DNA from: Candidatus Krumholzibacteriota bacterium
GTDB lineage: Bacteria; Krumholzibacteriota; Krumholzibacteriia; Krumholzibacteriales; Krumholzibacteriaceae
NCBI GenBank assembly: GCA_030667985.1
Contig: DAOUUU010000004.1
Coordinates: 1-60,607 of the forward strand
Reading direction: 5' to 3'
DNA: 60,607 bases
The notes under the pieces: model-generated
Told to the model about the DNA's origin: nothing
Seen by the model: the letters and a program-made list of their open reading frames with translations, nothing else
The model's database searches: none
Shown: positions 34,506 through 42,618 of the stretch, piece after piece
Numbering within the stretch: position 1 is the first letter of the stretch
How the letters are laid out: each line of letters starts with the position of its first letter
Program-made: the position numbers and the translations under genes

Positions 34506-35708
34506 GTGAGACCGTTTGAATCTCGCTGGGAAAGGTTTTTCCCTTACATGCTGGGAGCGATGTTCGGCCTCTCGGTCGCTCTTCTCGTGATTTCGATCAT
34601 CATGTTCATGAGGATCGGAGACCGCACGGGCGGCGGCTCTGCCATATCCGGCGGCCGTATCAGTGAGAACATCGATCGTGAGCGGAGCGGAGCAATCACG
34701 GAAGCGACGAGGATCGTCAGTCCGACAGTCGTGTCGATAACGACGCTGCGGACGGCCCTCGTTCGCCCCAACCCATTCCTGAACTACCACAGGCTATTTC
34801 AGAGATACTTTTCCAACAGACCTGTTCCAGGGGCCTACAGGGAGCGGTATTCGATATTCGGATCGGGCGTGATCGTCAGTCAGAACGGGTACATAATGAC
34901 GAATGAGCACGTAGTCCGGGACGCGGAACAGATCGTCGTGACACTCAGCGACGGCAACGAGTTGGACGCCGAGCCGGTAGGATCCTCGGTCGTGTACGAT
35001 CTGGCGCTTGTCAAGATAGACGCAAGTGGCCTTCCCTTCGCGCCGCTCGGTGAATCGGTCGATCTGGAGATCGGCGAATGGGTCATCGCAATCGGCAGCC
35101 CGTTTGGCTATCTCCTCAACGATACTCAACCGACCGTCACTGTCGGCGTAATAAGCGCCCTGAACAGGGATGTGAAATCCAACCCCGAGAGCAACGCGAT
35201 CTTCAGGAACATGATCCAGACCGACGCCGCGATAAATCCGGGCAACAGCGGAGGACCGCTCGTGGCGAGTAACGGCGAGGTCGTCGGGATTAACACATTC
35301 ATCTTCTCGGACGAAGACGGAACGACACTCGGCATGGGATTCGCGATTCCGGTCAATATCGCAAAGATGGTCATGGATGAAGTCAGGCAGTACGGCAAGG
35401 TGAGGGGAGTCTGGACCGGTCTCATAGTGGCAGAAATGAACCCTAATATGGCGGCAACTCTCGGCATCAACACGGTCAGCGGACTCCTGGTGGACCGTAT
35501 CATCGAGGGAAGCCCCGCCGCGAACGCCGACATGCAGGTCGGCGATGTCATCGTGGAAGCGAGCGGAATGGTAATCGAGAACGCGCATGATGTGTCTAGA
35601 GCGATCTACGGACTCCATGTCGGTGATATTATCGAGCTGGTCGTTCTCAGGGGCGGAGAAAGAAAGGCGATCGGCCTGGAATTGGCGGAGACGCCGAGCC
35701 GTATATAG
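34506..35708 (+). CDS. HtrA/DegS-like serine protease, membrane-anchored, one PDZ domain
   Basis: 400 residues from a GTG with GGAG nine bases upstream. One N-terminal membrane span (about 14-36) leaves the rest in the periplasm. The trypsin-fold triad is intact: His in TNEHVV, Asp in YDLALVKI and Ser in NPGNSGGPL. A single PDZ domain follows (about 305-395). One PDZ and a membrane anchor resemble DegS more than DegP, so a regulatory or quality-control role in envelope stress is likely. It stands alone; no sigma-E/RseA genes are near. Confidence 0.93.
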   Translation: MRPFESRWERFFPYMLGAMFGLSVALLVISIIMFMRIGDRTGGGSAISGGRISENIDRERSGAITEATRIVSPTVVSITTLRTALVRPNPFLNYHRLFQRYFSNRPVPGAYRERYSIFGSGVIVSQNGYIMTNEHVVRDAEQIVVTLSDGNELDAEPVGSSVVYDLALVKIDASGLPFAPLGESVDLEIGEWVIAIGSPFGYLLNDTQPTVTVGVISALNRDVKSNPESNAIFRNMIQTDAAINPGNSGGPLVASNGEVVGINTFIFSDEDGTTLGMGFAIPVNIAKMVMDEVRQYGKVRGVWTGLIVAEMNPNMAATLGINTVSGLLVDRIIEGSPAANADMQVGDVIVEASGMVIENAHDVSRAIYGLHVGDIIELVVLRGGERKAIGLELAETPSRI

Positions 35709-35751
35709 ACGATTTCGTCGAACATAGTGATGCGCGAAAGGAGGTTTTATT

Positions 35752-37071
35752 TTGATACCGAGATATTCTCTACCCGACATATCGAAGATCTGGTCGGACA
35801 AGTACAAGTACGACCTGTGGCGTGACATAGAAGTGCTCTACTGCGAGGGATTGGCCGAGGTGGGCCTGATTCCAAAGAAGGCGGCGCGCGAGATCAAAAC
35901 GCGAGCGAGTTATAACCTGAAAAGTGTACAGAGGATAGAGAAGAGGACGCGCCACGACGTGATCGCCTTTCTCACCGACATGTCGAATCGTATAGGGCCC
36001 TCGGGCAGGTATCTCCATATGGGGATGACGAGCTCGGACCTGCTCGATACGACTCTTGCCTGCCAGATGAATGCGGCGGGCATGCTGATCCTCCGCAAGC
36101 TCAAGAAATTCCGGACCGTGCTGAAAAATCAGGCGAATCGCTACCGCTGGACTCCGATGGTCGGCCGTACGCACGGAGTGCATGCCGAGCCCATCACATT
36201 CGGGCTGAAACTCCTCGTCTGGTATGCGGAGACGGCGAGAAACGTCGAGAGGCTCGAGAGGGCCGTGGAGGAGATCTCAGTGGGAAAGATGACCGGTGCG
36301 GTGGGGACGATGACGCATGTCGATCACCGGGTCGAGCGGTACGTCATGATGAACCTCGGCCTCAAGACCGAATCGATCACGACGCAGATCATCCAGCGCG
36401 ACCGCCACGCTGCATTTCTTTCGACGCTGGCGCTCATCGGTTCTTCGCTTGATAAGATGGCGACCGAGATCAGGTCCCTGCAGCGCACCGAGGTGGACGA
36501 GGTGGAGGAACCCTTCACAAGGGGGCAGAAGGGTTCGAGCGCGATGCCGCACAAGAAGAATCCGATCCTCTGCGAGCGGGTGAGCGGTATGGCGAGGATC
36601 CTGAGGGGTAACGCTCAGGCCGCGTTCGAGAACATACCGTTGTGGCACGAGCGTGACATCAGCCATTCATCGGTCGAGCGGGTCATCATACCCGACTCGA
36701 CGATGATCCTAGCATATATGCTCGAGAAGTTCACCTGGGTAACGGCAAATCTCAAGGTCAACAAGAAGGCGATGATGGACAACCTGGAGAGAACGGGCGG
36801 TCTGGTCTACTCCCAGCACGTCCTATTGTTGCTGGTCGAGAAGGGCATGAAGCGTGAAGAGGCATACAAGATAGTGCAGTCGGCTGCCATGCAGAGCCTC
36901 AAGTCGAAAAAATCCTTCAAGGAGCTCGTGGCCTCTAACGCCAAGGTCAAGAAGATCTGCAAGGAAGAGGAGATTGATAGGGCATTCGATCTCCACTCTC
37001 ATCTAGAGCGGGTCGATTTTCTGTTCAGCAGGGTACTCTCCCGCCGGGGGAGGCCGAAGAAGGGGTCGTAG
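35752..37071 (+). CDS. purB: Adenylosuccinate lyase
   Basis: 439 residues from a TTG start, chosen because AAAGGAGG lies seven bases upstream and the protein then begins MIPRYSLPDISKIW as in known PurB. Fumarase-superfamily signature GSSAMPHKKNP and the TSSDLLDT and GRTHGVHAEP motifs are present. It acts at two purine steps, on SAICAR and adenylosuccinate. It opens a five-gene purine cluster; purL follows 18 bases later. Confidence 0.97.
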   Translation: MIPRYSLPDISKIWSDKYKYDLWRDIEVLYCEGLAEVGLIPKKAAREIKTRASYNLKSVQRIEKRTRHDVIAFLTDMSNRIGPSGRYLHMGMTSSDLLDTTLACQMNAAGMLILRKLKKFRTVLKNQANRYRWTPMVGRTHGVHAEPITFGLKLLVWYAETARNVERLERAVEEISVGKMTGAVGTMTHVDHRVERYVMMNLGLKTESITTQIIQRDRHAAFLSTLALIGSSLDKMATEIRSLQRTEVDEVEEPFTRGQKGSSAMPHKKNPILCERVSGMARILRGNAQAAFENIPLWHERDISHSSVERVIIPDSTMILAYMLEKFTWVTANLKVNKKAMMDNLERTGGLVYSQHVLLLLVEKGMKREEAYKIVQSAAMQSLKSKKSFKELVASNAKVKKICKEEEIDRAFDLHSHLERVDFLFSRVLSRRGRPKKGS

Positions 37072-37089
37072 GGAGGCCGGGCGAGGCGG

Positions 37090-39525
37090 ATGGCCCGGTA
37101 TCGAAAACGCCGGGCGCACGATCGCTCGAGAAAGAAAGGACAGACACTCTTGGTCACAGGGACGATTCCGATTGTTGCCAGGGACGACGGGGAGATAAAG
37201 AAGACACTCTCGGAGAATGGGTTCAACCTGACCGTGACGGAAGCGCGGAGAGTCGCGGAACTGCTCGGCAGGGACCCGACGGTCGTCGAGATCACAATAT
37301 TCAACACGATGTGGAGCGAGCACTGCAGCTACAAAAGCAGCAGGAAGACGCTCGGCGAGATGTTGCCGACGAAGGCTCCCAACGTGGTGCTCGGTCCGGG
37401 CGAGGACGCCGGGATAATCCGGTTCGCAGAGGCGGAGGACGGAGACTGGTACTGTCTCGTTATCGCTCACGAGAGCCACAATCACCCCTCTCAGCTGCTT
37501 CCCTACGAGGGAGCGGCGACCGGCATAGGAGGCATCGTGAGGGATGTCTACTGCATGGGCGCCGATGTGGTCGGAGTCCTGGATCCTCTCCGCTTCGGGG
37601 ATCCGGCGGGACAGAAGGGGCGGCAGTCCATAGCGATCGCGCGGGGAGTCGTCGAGGGGATAGCCGGGTATGGTAATCCGCTCGGCGTGCCGAATCTGGG
37701 AGGGGATATCGTCTTCGATGCCGGTTACGACGAGAACTGCTTAGTTAATGTAGTGGCGGTCGGCATCGTCAAGGAATCGAGGATTCTCCGTTCCAGGGTG
37801 CCGGACGATGCCGCGCACAAACCCTACAAGATCATACTCGTCGGCAAGCCGACAGACGATTCCGGATTTGGAGGAGCCGCCTTCGCCAGCGAAGATCTCG
37901 CGAGCGAGGAGGAGGCCAACAGAGGCGCTGTACAAGTCCCCGATCCCTTTCTCAAGAGGGTGCTGGCCGAGGCGAACAAGAGGGTGTTCGAGCTGGCCGA
38001 ACGGCAGGGCTCGGCGATCGGATTCAAAGATCTCGGAGCGGGAGGGATCTCGTGCGCGACCAGTGAGATGGCGCACGCCGGTGGATTCGGTGTGACGATC
38101 CATCTCGACCGGGTCAACCTCGCCGTCGGACAATATCCACCCGCAGTGGTCTCATGCTCGGAGACCCAGGAACGGTATGCGCTCGCAGTGCCCCTGGAGA
38201 TGGTGGATGATGTGCTACAGATCTACAACGAGGATTTCGATCTGCCCCATATCTATCACGGAGCGGGAGCAGTAGTGATCGGCGATGTCCTCGAGGAGCC
38301 GGTCTACCGGATTGAAAGCGGTGATAGAGTGGTCTGCGAGGCTCCGATCGATGTTATCACGACCGGCATATCGTACGACAGGGCCAGGAAGCCGCGCCGC
38401 GGTAGATTCGAGGAGCCCGAGCTGGATGCTTCGCGCTCGCTGCACGACGATTTCCTCTCTGTCATCTCATCGCCCAACATCGCGTCGAAGAACTATGTTT
38501 TCAAACGCTACGATTCCGAGGTGCAGGGAAGGGCCGTGCTGAGACCGGGAGAGGCGGACGCGGGCGTCATAGCGCCTCTCGAGGGCCGCGACGTGGGGCT
38601 AGCCTTCTCCGTCGACGGCAATCCATTCTACGGGATCATCGATCCCTACCAGGGTGGAGCGCTGGCTGTCTGCGAGGCGGCACGCAACGTGGCCGCCGTT
38701 GGAGCGGTTCCATCGACGATCACCGATTGCCTCAACTACGGCAATCCGGAGATCGAGGAAGTCTTCTGGGAATTCAGCGAGGGTGTAAGGGGGATAGGCG
38801 ACGCCTGTAGGGGCATCGGACTCATCTCGCACGAGGGGAATCCCCTGCCGGTCGTCAGCGGCAATGTGAGTTTTTACAACCAGGGTGAGAGCGGCAAGGC
38901 GATTCCGCCTTCGCCCATCATCGCCTGTGTCGGCGTGGCCGAGGATTTCTCGCGGTGCAGATCGATCCAGTGGAAAGATGAGGGCGACGCCGTCTACTAC
39001 ATAGGTGAGCCTCTAGACGAGCTTGGCGGCAGCGAATATTATCGGGTGATCTATGGAACACTCGGGGCGAATGTGCCCGAGGCCGATTTCATCCGTGAGA
39101 AGAATCAGATAAAGACCGTTATAGAAATGCATTCTAATGGTTGGGTGAGGGCCTGCCACGATACGTCACAGGGAGGGCTTCTCACTGCTCTCGCGGAGAT
39201 GGCCATAGGGGGCCGTGGATCGGGCCGCCTGGGGCTAAAGGTGGATCTCGAGGAGTTCGCTGGAACCGGACTCGAACCGGAGAAGATACTCTTTTCCGAA
39301 ACGGGCGGATTCATCGTCGAGCTCCCGGCCGGGATAGAGCGTGATGTGCTCGCTCTCTGCGCGAGGAACCGTGTCAAGCTTTACAAGCTGGGTACACTGA
39401 CAGGCCGTTCGAAACTCGAGGTGCTGCTGAAAGGAGAACGTCTTGCGCACTGGCCCATAGACGAGCTCCGCGACGTATTCATGGATGGCTGCAGGGGAAT
39501 ATTCGGCCTCGAGAAGAAGAACTGA
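37090..39525 (+). CDS. purL: Phosphoribosylformylglycinamidine synthase, large subunit (small-PurL type)
   Basis: Up to 811 residues. It makes FGAM from FGAR using ammonia from PurQ in a complex held by PurS. Motifs: NTMWSEHCSYKSS, the catalytic AHESHNHPSQL region and GAATGIGGIVRDV, then two AIRS-like halves with GFKDLGAGG and CHDTSQGG. The length is above the usual 720-750; the first 25 residues are basic and unlike the family. A TTG at 37150 with AAAGGA upstream would give 791 residues and may be the true start. It needs the PurS and PurQ encoded just downstream. Confidence 0.95.
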   Translation: MARYRKRRAHDRSRKKGQTLLVTGTIPIVARDDGEIKKTLSENGFNLTVTEARRVAELLGRDPTVVEITIFNTMWSEHCSYKSSRKTLGEMLPTKAPNVVLGPGEDAGIIRFAEAEDGDWYCLVIAHESHNHPSQLLPYEGAATGIGGIVRDVYCMGADVVGVLDPLRFGDPAGQKGRQSIAIARGVVEGIAGYGNPLGVPNLGGDIVFDAGYDENCLVNVVAVGIVKESRILRSRVPDDAAHKPYKIILVGKPTDDSGFGGAAFASEDLASEEEANRGAVQVPDPFLKRVLAEANKRVFELAERQGSAIGFKDLGAGGISCATSEMAHAGGFGVTIHLDRVNLAVGQYPPAVVSCSETQERYALAVPLEMVDDVLQIYNEDFDLPHIYHGAGAVVIGDVLEEPVYRIESGDRVVCEAPIDVITTGISYDRARKPRRGRFEEPELDASRSLHDDFLSVISSPNIASKNYVFKRYDSEVQGRAVLRPGEADAGVIAPLEGRDVGLAFSVDGNPFYGIIDPYQGGALAVCEAARNVAAVGAVPSTITDCLNYGNPEIEEVFWEFSEGVRGIGDACRGIGLISHEGNPLPVVSGNVSFYNQGESGKAIPPSPIIACVGVAEDFSRCRSIQWKDEGDAVYYIGEPLDELGGSEYYRVIYGTLGANVPEADFIREKNQIKTVIEMHSNGWVRACHDTSQGGLLTALAEMAIGGRGSGRLGLKVDLEEFAGTGLEPEKILFSETGGFIVELPAGIERDVLALCARNRVKLYKLGTLTGRSKLEVLLKGERLAHWPIDELRDVFMDGCRGIFGLEKKN

Positions 39526-39585
39526 TACGATTCGTTCCGGGGATGCGCAGGCGCGCCCTGGGCCCGCTTCAGGAAAGGAGCATAC

Positions 39586-40416
39586 GTGCCGGAGACCTTT
39601 CAAGACAAGGTTGCGATCATTCAGTTTCCCGGCGTCAACTGCGAGTACGAGACTGCGCGGGCCGTCAGGATGGTCGGCCTCGAAGCTGAGCTGTTCAGGT
39701 GGAACGAGGACCCGCACATGCTCGACCACTGCTCTGCCGTGATCCTGCCTGGTGGATTTTCCTACCAGGACCGGATCAGGGCGGGCGTCGTCGCGGCCAA
39801 GGACAAGATCATGGGCAAGGTCAGCGAGCTCGCGCGCGAAGGGCGGCCGGTCCTAGGTATATGCAACGGAGCCCAGGTGCTGGTCGAATCGGGCCTGATC
39901 CCTGGTATACACTGGGAACGTGTGGATCTGGCGTTGGCCCCGAATATCATGGCGGATAGGGAAGGGTATTATTGCACATGGATCTACCTTCGCTGCGAGG
40001 AGAGCGGCTGTGTCTGGACGCGGGCGTTCAGAACCGGGGAGGTCGTGCCGATGCCCATCGCCCACGCGGAGGGACGGTTCGCCATCACCGACCGGGATGT
40101 TCTCGGGGAGATGGAGAAGCAGGGGCAGATAGCCTTGCGCTACTGCACACCGGCGGGGGAGATCGATGAACGGTTCCCCGTGAATCCGAACGGTTCAGTA
40201 TCCAACATCGCCGGCGTCTGCAACGCTGAAGGAAATGTGCTCGCGATGATGCCTCATCCCGAACGGGCGACCTGGCTGCGGCAGGTGCCGGAAGACCTCG
40301 GGGGGCCCTGGGGCGGAAAACGGACGAGTTCGTCGGGTGACAGGAATGGTCTAGAAGCAGAGGGGCCGGGGATGATGTTCTTCTCGTCGCTCGCCGCAAA
40401 GGAGGTCGATGAGTAA
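39586..40416 (+). CDS. purQ: Phosphoribosylformylglycinamidine synthase glutaminase subunit
   Basis: 276 residues from a GTG preceded by AGGAAAGGAG. It is a class I glutaminase: nucleophile Cys93 in LGICNGAQVL, and the His/Glu pair in MMPHPERATW. The N-terminal VAIIQFPGVNCEYETARAVR is typical PurQ. It is about 45 residues longer than common PurQ. Part of the excess is a C-terminal tail after the active-site His, a layout I associate with archaeal and some FCB-type proteins. Its stop overlaps the next start (TAATG). Confidence 0.95.
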   Translation: MPETFQDKVAIIQFPGVNCEYETARAVRMVGLEAELFRWNEDPHMLDHCSAVILPGGFSYQDRIRAGVVAAKDKIMGKVSELAREGRPVLGICNGAQVLVESGLIPGIHWERVDLALAPNIMADREGYYCTWIYLRCEESGCVWTRAFRTGEVVPMPIAHAEGRFAITDRDVLGEMEKQGQIALRYCTPAGEIDERFPVNPNGSVSNIAGVCNAEGNVLAMMPHPERATWLRQVPEDLGGPWGGKRTSSSGDRNGLEAEGPGMMFFSSLAAKEVDE

Positions 40417-41000
40417 TGGCACGCTTTGATCTCTGGGTGAAGCTCAAGGTCATCGATCTCGTGGCTCAGACTGCCTGGATGACGCTGACCGAGAAACTCG
40501 GTCTCGAGGGAGAACTGCTCGGGCTCGCGCGCTATTCCTTCTGGAGGATGGAGATCGAAACGGATGACGGGCCGGCTGCTCTGGATGAGATCGATCGCGT
40601 AATCCGGCTGGACAGCGCCTTTACCAACCAGAACAAGCATCTCTACATGCTCAGGATGGATGAGGGCCCGGCCAGGGGCGACCTCCTGCTCGACAAGGAT
40701 TATCCTGTTCTCGTAGAGAATGGCGGCGGCAGGAGCGGTTTCGCGGTCGATTGCCTCGTGCGGGAGCTCGATACTGAGCGGGAGGAAGGCTATCGAAGCA
40801 GGCTGAACGCAAGACTGGAAAATATTCAGGTGAACGGACTCGCGGCCGGCGAGGTGTGGCGTATTCTCCTCGATGCCGGGAACGAGAAGGAAGCGGAGCA
40901 AAAGGTCGAGAGGATCGTCGTCACGACATCGAGACGGGAAGGACTGCTGCTCAATCCGCATTACCAGCGGCTCGAGATCCTGTCCATTGTCCCCATCTGA
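40416..41000 (+). CDS. purS: Tandem-duplicated PurS-like subunit of FGAM synthase
   Basis: 194 residues. PurS is normally about 80 residues of beta-alpha-beta-alpha-beta fold. Here two such units can be read: about 3-80 (LWVKLKVIDLVAQTA to NKHLYML) and about 108-194 (FAVDCLVRELDTERE to PHYQRLEIL). They resemble each other directly: GLARYSFWRMEIE against GLAAGEVWRILLD, each followed by a helix and a final strand. Position between purQ and purF, with a one-base overlap with purQ, and absence of any other PurS in the cluster support the call. PurS bridges PurL and PurQ and normally works as a dimer, so a single-chain double unit would replace the dimer. The first unit is the less obvious match. 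Confidence 0.75.
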   Translation: MARFDLWVKLKVIDLVAQTAWMTLTEKLGLEGELLGLARYSFWRMEIETDDGPAALDEIDRVIRLDSAFTNQNKHLYMLRMDEGPARGDLLLDKDYPVLVENGGGRSGFAVDCLVRELDTEREEGYRSRLNARLENIQVNGLAAGEVWRILLDAGNEKEAEQKVERIVVTTSRREGLLLNPHYQRLEILSIVPI

Positions 41001-41068
41001 TGGAGACGGCGCCCCGGTATGATTCTGAATGGGCGAATGAACGTTTTATGTAATTTGAAAGGATGTCT

Positions 41069-41080
41069 CCTGTATACAGG
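41069..41080. repeat. Perfect 12-base palindrome before purF
   Basis: CCTGTATACAGG, self-complementary, in the 97-base gap between the PurS-like gene and purF, 18 bases before the purF start. It could be an operator or a processing stem. No PurR-box family can be assigned. Confidence 0.4.
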
Positions 41081-41097
41081 CGGCACGATGAAAGCTG

Positions 41098-42534
41098 GTG
41101 AGTAGCGTGAAGGAAGAGTGCGCCGTATTCGGTGTTTATGGCCATGAGGAAGCGGCCCAGATCACGTATCTCGGACTCTACTCGCTGCAGCACCGCGGAC
41201 AGGAGAGCAGCGGGATAGTCACGTCCGATGGAAAGAGGGTCTACGAGCACAAGGATCTCGGTCTCGTCTCGAAGGTCTTCAACGAACGGATCATCAAGCA
41301 CCTCAGTGGGCACATGGCGATCGGCCACAACAGGTATTCCACGACGGGACTCACTCGCCTGGAGAACGTCCAGCCGTTTCTCGTGAACTGCAAGATCGGA
41401 AAGATCGCGGTGGCTCACAACGGCAATCTCGTCAACGCGGTCGAGATCAGAAACGCAATGGAGAACGAGGGCTCGATCTTTCGAAGCACGATGGACAGCG
41501 AGATCATAGTCCACCTGATCGCCCGGAGCAAGGAGAAGAGACTCGAAGATATGATCGCCGAGGCGCTCAATTCCATAAAGGGTGCTTTCTCGCTCGTTTT
41601 CATGACCAAGAGCAAGATCATCGCCGCCCGCGACACCCGCGGTTTCAGACCCCTCTGCATAGGCAAGCTGGGCGACAGCTGGATCTTTTCCTCGGAGAGC
41701 TGCGCGTTCGATCTGATAGGCGCCACATATATTCGTGAGGTGGAACCGGGAGAGGTGTGTGTCATCGACGAGAACGGCCTGGAATCGATCCGGTTCGCCG
41801 AGCCGGAGGAACGGCTGCACAAGTGCATCTTCGAATTCATCTATTTTTCCAGGCCCGACAGCAAGGTCTTCGGCGAGAACGTGGACAAGGTGAGGCGCGA
41901 ACTGGGGAGAAGGCTTGCCGATGAATCGCCCACTGAAGCCGACTTCGTGATCTCGGTACCCGACTCGAGCAACACGATCGCCCTGGGGTATGCGGAGAGG
42001 TCGAAGCTGCCGTTCGAGCTGGGCTTGATAAGAAATCACTATGTCGGACGGACATTCATACAGCCGAGGCAGAAGAACAGAGACTGGGATGTAAGGATCA
42101 AGTTCAACCCGGTCAGGGGGGTCCTCAAGGGAAAGAGGATCGTTGTAGTGGACGATTCGATCGTCAGGGGCTCGACGATGAAGAAACTTGTCACGATGCT
42201 CCGGCAGGCGGGCACGGCCGAAGTCCACCTCAGGATCGGGTCTCCTCCGATAGAACATTCATGCTATTATGGAATAGATACACCGACACAGGGCGAGCTG
42301 ATAGCATCGACACATTCGGTGCAGAAGATCCAGGAGTTCCTCGGAGTAGACAGCCTTCGATACCTTTCTATCGAAGGCCTGCTCGCCTGCGTGAGCGATC
42401 CGGAGACCTTCTGCGTCTCGTGTTTCAGCGGCGCCTATCCCATCACGCGCCACGGCGAGTACGAGAAGGACGTATTCGAGGACACGAAAGTGTGCGGAGA
42501 GGGCCCGGAAGTCAAAGGGGAGATGGAGAGTTGA
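41098..42534 (+). CDS. purF: Amidophosphoribosyltransferase, iron-sulphur type
   Basis: 478 residues from the GTG at 41098; a GTG at 41107 is also possible. A short propeptide precedes the catalytic Cys (KEECAVFGVYGHEEA), which must be exposed by cleavage as in Bacillus. The N-terminal Ntn glutaminase is followed by the phosphoribosyltransferase domain with VVVDDSIVRGST. Four cluster cysteines are visible: in HKCIFEFIYFSRPD, in EHSCYYGIDTP and the pair FCVSC near the end, so it is the oxygen-sensitive [4Fe-4S] form. It commits PRPP to purine synthesis and closes the purine cluster. Confidence 0.96.
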   Translation: MSSVKEECAVFGVYGHEEAAQITYLGLYSLQHRGQESSGIVTSDGKRVYEHKDLGLVSKVFNERIIKHLSGHMAIGHNRYSTTGLTRLENVQPFLVNCKIGKIAVAHNGNLVNAVEIRNAMENEGSIFRSTMDSEIIVHLIARSKEKRLEDMIAEALNSIKGAFSLVFMTKSKIIAARDTRGFRPLCIGKLGDSWIFSSESCAFDLIGATYIREVEPGEVCVIDENGLESIRFAEPEERLHKCIFEFIYFSRPDSKVFGENVDKVRRELGRRLADESPTEADFVISVPDSSNTIALGYAERSKLPFELGLIRNHYVGRTFIQPRQKNRDWDVRIKFNPVRGVLKGKRIVVVDDSIVRGSTMKKLVTMLRQAGTAEVHLRIGSPPIEHSCYYGIDTPTQGELIASTHSVQKIQEFLGVDSLRYLSIEGLLACVSDPETFCVSCFSGAYPITRHGEYEKDVFEDTKVCGEGPEVKGEMES

Positions 42535-42618
42535 ACGGGCGCAGAGAAGAACATTGTGAAGGATCCCGGGCGACCGGCGGCGCCGGGAACCTCGCGAGGA
42601 TTACTAGTACGGAGAATA

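Noticed and set aside
40951-42258. 435-codon open frame on the minus strand
   Set aside because: Antisense to purF with no recognisable motif or ribosome-binding site.
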